Below the pieces are notes generated by a model that had not been told where the DNA came from, ran no database searches, and saw nothing but the letters and a program-made list of their open reading frames with translations. Shown here piece by piece: positions 5,786 to 7,163 of a stretch of 7,163 bases of DNA. Both the position numbers and the translations under genes were made by a program. This DNA is from Chloroflexota bacterium. GTDB lineage: Bacteria > Chloroflexota > Chloroflexia > Thermomicrobiales > UBA6265. Numbering within the stretch: the stretch's first letter is position 1; each line of letters opens with the position of its first letter. The DNA lies in NCBI GenBank assembly GCA_019348515.1, contig JAHWJF010000112.1:1-7163 (forward strand), given 5' to 3'.

Positions 5786-7163
5786 CGGCGGAGCCGCCCG
5801 AAAACGCGATATCGGACGGGACACTCGTCGCGATGGAGGACTCCACGGCGGGGGCGCTCGAGCGCGTGCTGAGCGATGTGATGCCGCTTTCGGAGCTTCA
5901 GGAGATCCGCCAGGCGAAAGTGGAGGCGTTCCGCGATCGCGGTATCGATCCCTATCCACCGCGTGCCGATCGGAACAGTACCGTCCGTGACGCCAAGGCG
6001 CGCTTCACCGCTATCGAGACATCTCTCTCAGAGGGTGGCGAAGACGAGGTGGAGACGACCCTCGTTGGCCGGCTTGTCAGCCGCCGGCACCAGGGCAAGA
6101 CCGTATTCGCGCACGTGCGAGACGGCTCCGGCGAGATTCAGCTCTACTTGCGCCGTGATGATGTTGGCATCGATGCGTTCGAGGACTTCCTCAAGCTCTA
6201 CGATCTCGGCGATTTCCTGCAGGCGACCGGCCGCCTGTTTCGCACCCGGGCCGGCGAGATTTCGCTACGAGTCAGCGACTTCGCGATCCTGAGCAAGGCG
6301 CTCAACGCGCCGCCGGAAAAGTGGCACGGCCTGCAAGACGTCGAAACCCGCTACCGGCAGCGCTACGCGGATCTTATTGCCAACGAAGACGTCCGCTCCG
6401 TCTTTGAAACGCGATCAAAGATCGTCTCATCCATCCGGCGCTTCCTCGATGCGCGTGGCTTCATCGAGGTGGAGACGCCGACGCTGCAGCCGTTGTACGG
6501 TGGCGCCGCGGCGCGGCCGTTCACGACCGTTCACCACGCGCTTGGCCAGACGTTCTATCTGCGAATTGCCGTCGAGCTCTATCTGAAGCGGCTGATCGTC
6601 GGCGGATTTGAGCGCGTCTACGAGATCTGCAAGGACTTCAGAAACGAGGGCATGGATCGAAACCACCAGCCGGAGTTCACGATGCTGGAGTGGTACGAAG
6701 CCTATTCGGATTACGAGCATGTGATGACAACGGCGGAGGAGCTGATCCGCCAGATTGCGATCGACGTCTACGGCGAGCCGCGGTTTACCAACAACGGCGT
6801 CGAAATCGAACTCAGCCAACCGTTCGCGCGGGTCACCCTCCGCGATGCGATCCGGGAGGCGACAGGCATCGACTACACGGAGTACCCGGAGCAGGCCGGG
6901 TTACTGGCTGCGGCACGTGGGGCGGGGGCTGATGTGGCGAGCGACACGGTCTGGCCCCGGATCGTCGATGAGCTTCTGAAGCAGTTTGTTCGTCCGAATC
7001 TCATTCAGCCGACGTTCCTGCTCGACTACCCGGTGGAGCTCTCGCCCCTGGCCAAGCGCAAGCCGGACGATCCGACACACGTGGAGCGGTTCCAGCTCTA
7101 TATCGGGGGTGGGGAGATCGCCAACGCGTTCACCGAGCTGAACGATCCCCTCGACCAGCTCTC
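5782..7163 (+). CDS. lysS: Lysyl-tRNA synthetase, class II (3' truncated by window edge)
   Basis: The frame is open to the window end and gives 460 residues of an expected ~500. The enzyme attaches lysine to tRNA-Lys in the cytoplasm. An OB-fold anticodon-binding domain begins near residue 90 (VETTLVGRLVSRRHQGKTVF at 90-109, then HVRDGSGEIQLYL). The class II catalytic core follows: motif 1 around 211-240 (RSKIVSSIRRFLDARGFIEV, then ETPTL) and motif 2 at 276-303 (FERVYEICKDFRNEG, then HQPEFTMLE). DYPVELSPLAKR and GEIANAFTELNDPLDQ lie near the end. Motif 3 is outside the window. Usual Pro and Gly positions read Val264 (RIAVELYLK) and Cys283 (YEICKDFRNEG). The start is uncertain. GTG 5782 overlaps the greA stop and gives a long N-terminus; ATG 5833 (residue 18) and ATG 5881 (residue 34) are alternatives, the last placing LSELQEIRQAKVEAFRDRGI near the family's usual beginning. 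Confidence 0.94.
   Translation, partial: MTAEPPENAISDGTLVAMEDSTAGALERVLSDVMPLSELQEIRQAKVEAFRDRGIDPYPPRADRNSTVRDAKARFTAIETSLSEGGEDEVETTLVGRLVSRRHQGKTVFAHVRDGSGEIQLYLRRDDVGIDAFEDFLKLYDLGDFLQATGRLFRTRAGEISLRVSDFAILSKALNAPPEKWHGLQDVETRYRQRYADLIANEDVRSVFETRSKIVSSIRRFLDARGFIEVETPTLQPLYGGAAARPFTTVHHALGQTFYLRIAVELYLKRLIVGGFERVYEICKDFRNEGMDRNHQPEFTMLEWYEAYSDYEHVMTTAEELIRQIAIDVYGEPRFTNNGVEIELSQPFARVTLRDAIREATGIDYTEYPEQAGLLAAARGAGADVASDTVWPRIVDELLKQFVRPNLIQPTFLLDYPVELSPLAKRKPDDPTHVERFQLYIGGGEIANAFTELNDPLDQL

Overview
The window is a GC-rich, gene-dense stretch of bacterial chromosome. It looks like a Chloroflexota genome, probably of the Thermomicrobia/Sphaerobacter type. That placement is inference. 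It rests on the gene set (an FHA protein beside a VanW-family protein, and a PDZ/radical-SAM/DUF512 protein), the GC-rich third positions and the use of GTG starts. No rRNA, tRNA, CRISPR array, insertion sequence or prophage gene is visible.

Layout. Positions 1-3227 hold a plus-strand cluster: the 3' end of an FHA-domain gene, a large membrane-anchored VanW-family protein, and a soluble GT2 glycosyltransferase. The last two overlap by 4 nt. Positions 3224-4986 hold a minus-strand pair: a PDZ/radical-SAM/DUF512 protein followed by a small DUF167 (YggU-family) protein, again with a 4-nt overlap. The two clusters converge so tightly that their stop codons overlap. Positions 4987-5320 are the only substantial non-coding region. 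It separates the minus-strand pair from a plus-strand greA-lysS pair, and it holds a good -10 box and two leader hairpins ahead of greA. lysS runs off the right edge before motif 3.

How the genes may work together. The FHA-VanW-GT2 cluster suggests cell-envelope work: phosphothreonine sensing, a peptidoglycan-associated extracytoplasmic protein, and glycosyl transfer to a lipid or wall precursor. The greA-lysS pair is housekeeping (rescue of stalled RNA polymerase; lysyl-tRNA synthesis). The DUF512 and DUF167 proteins are conserved but poorly understood.

I see no clearly new multi-gene system. The points most worth checking are the structured greA leader, the E-to-D change at the GreA catalytic tip, the Trp/Glu heptapeptide tail of the VanW protein, a basic insertion in the radical-SAM protein, and identical GTGA stop/start overlaps at three gene junctions.
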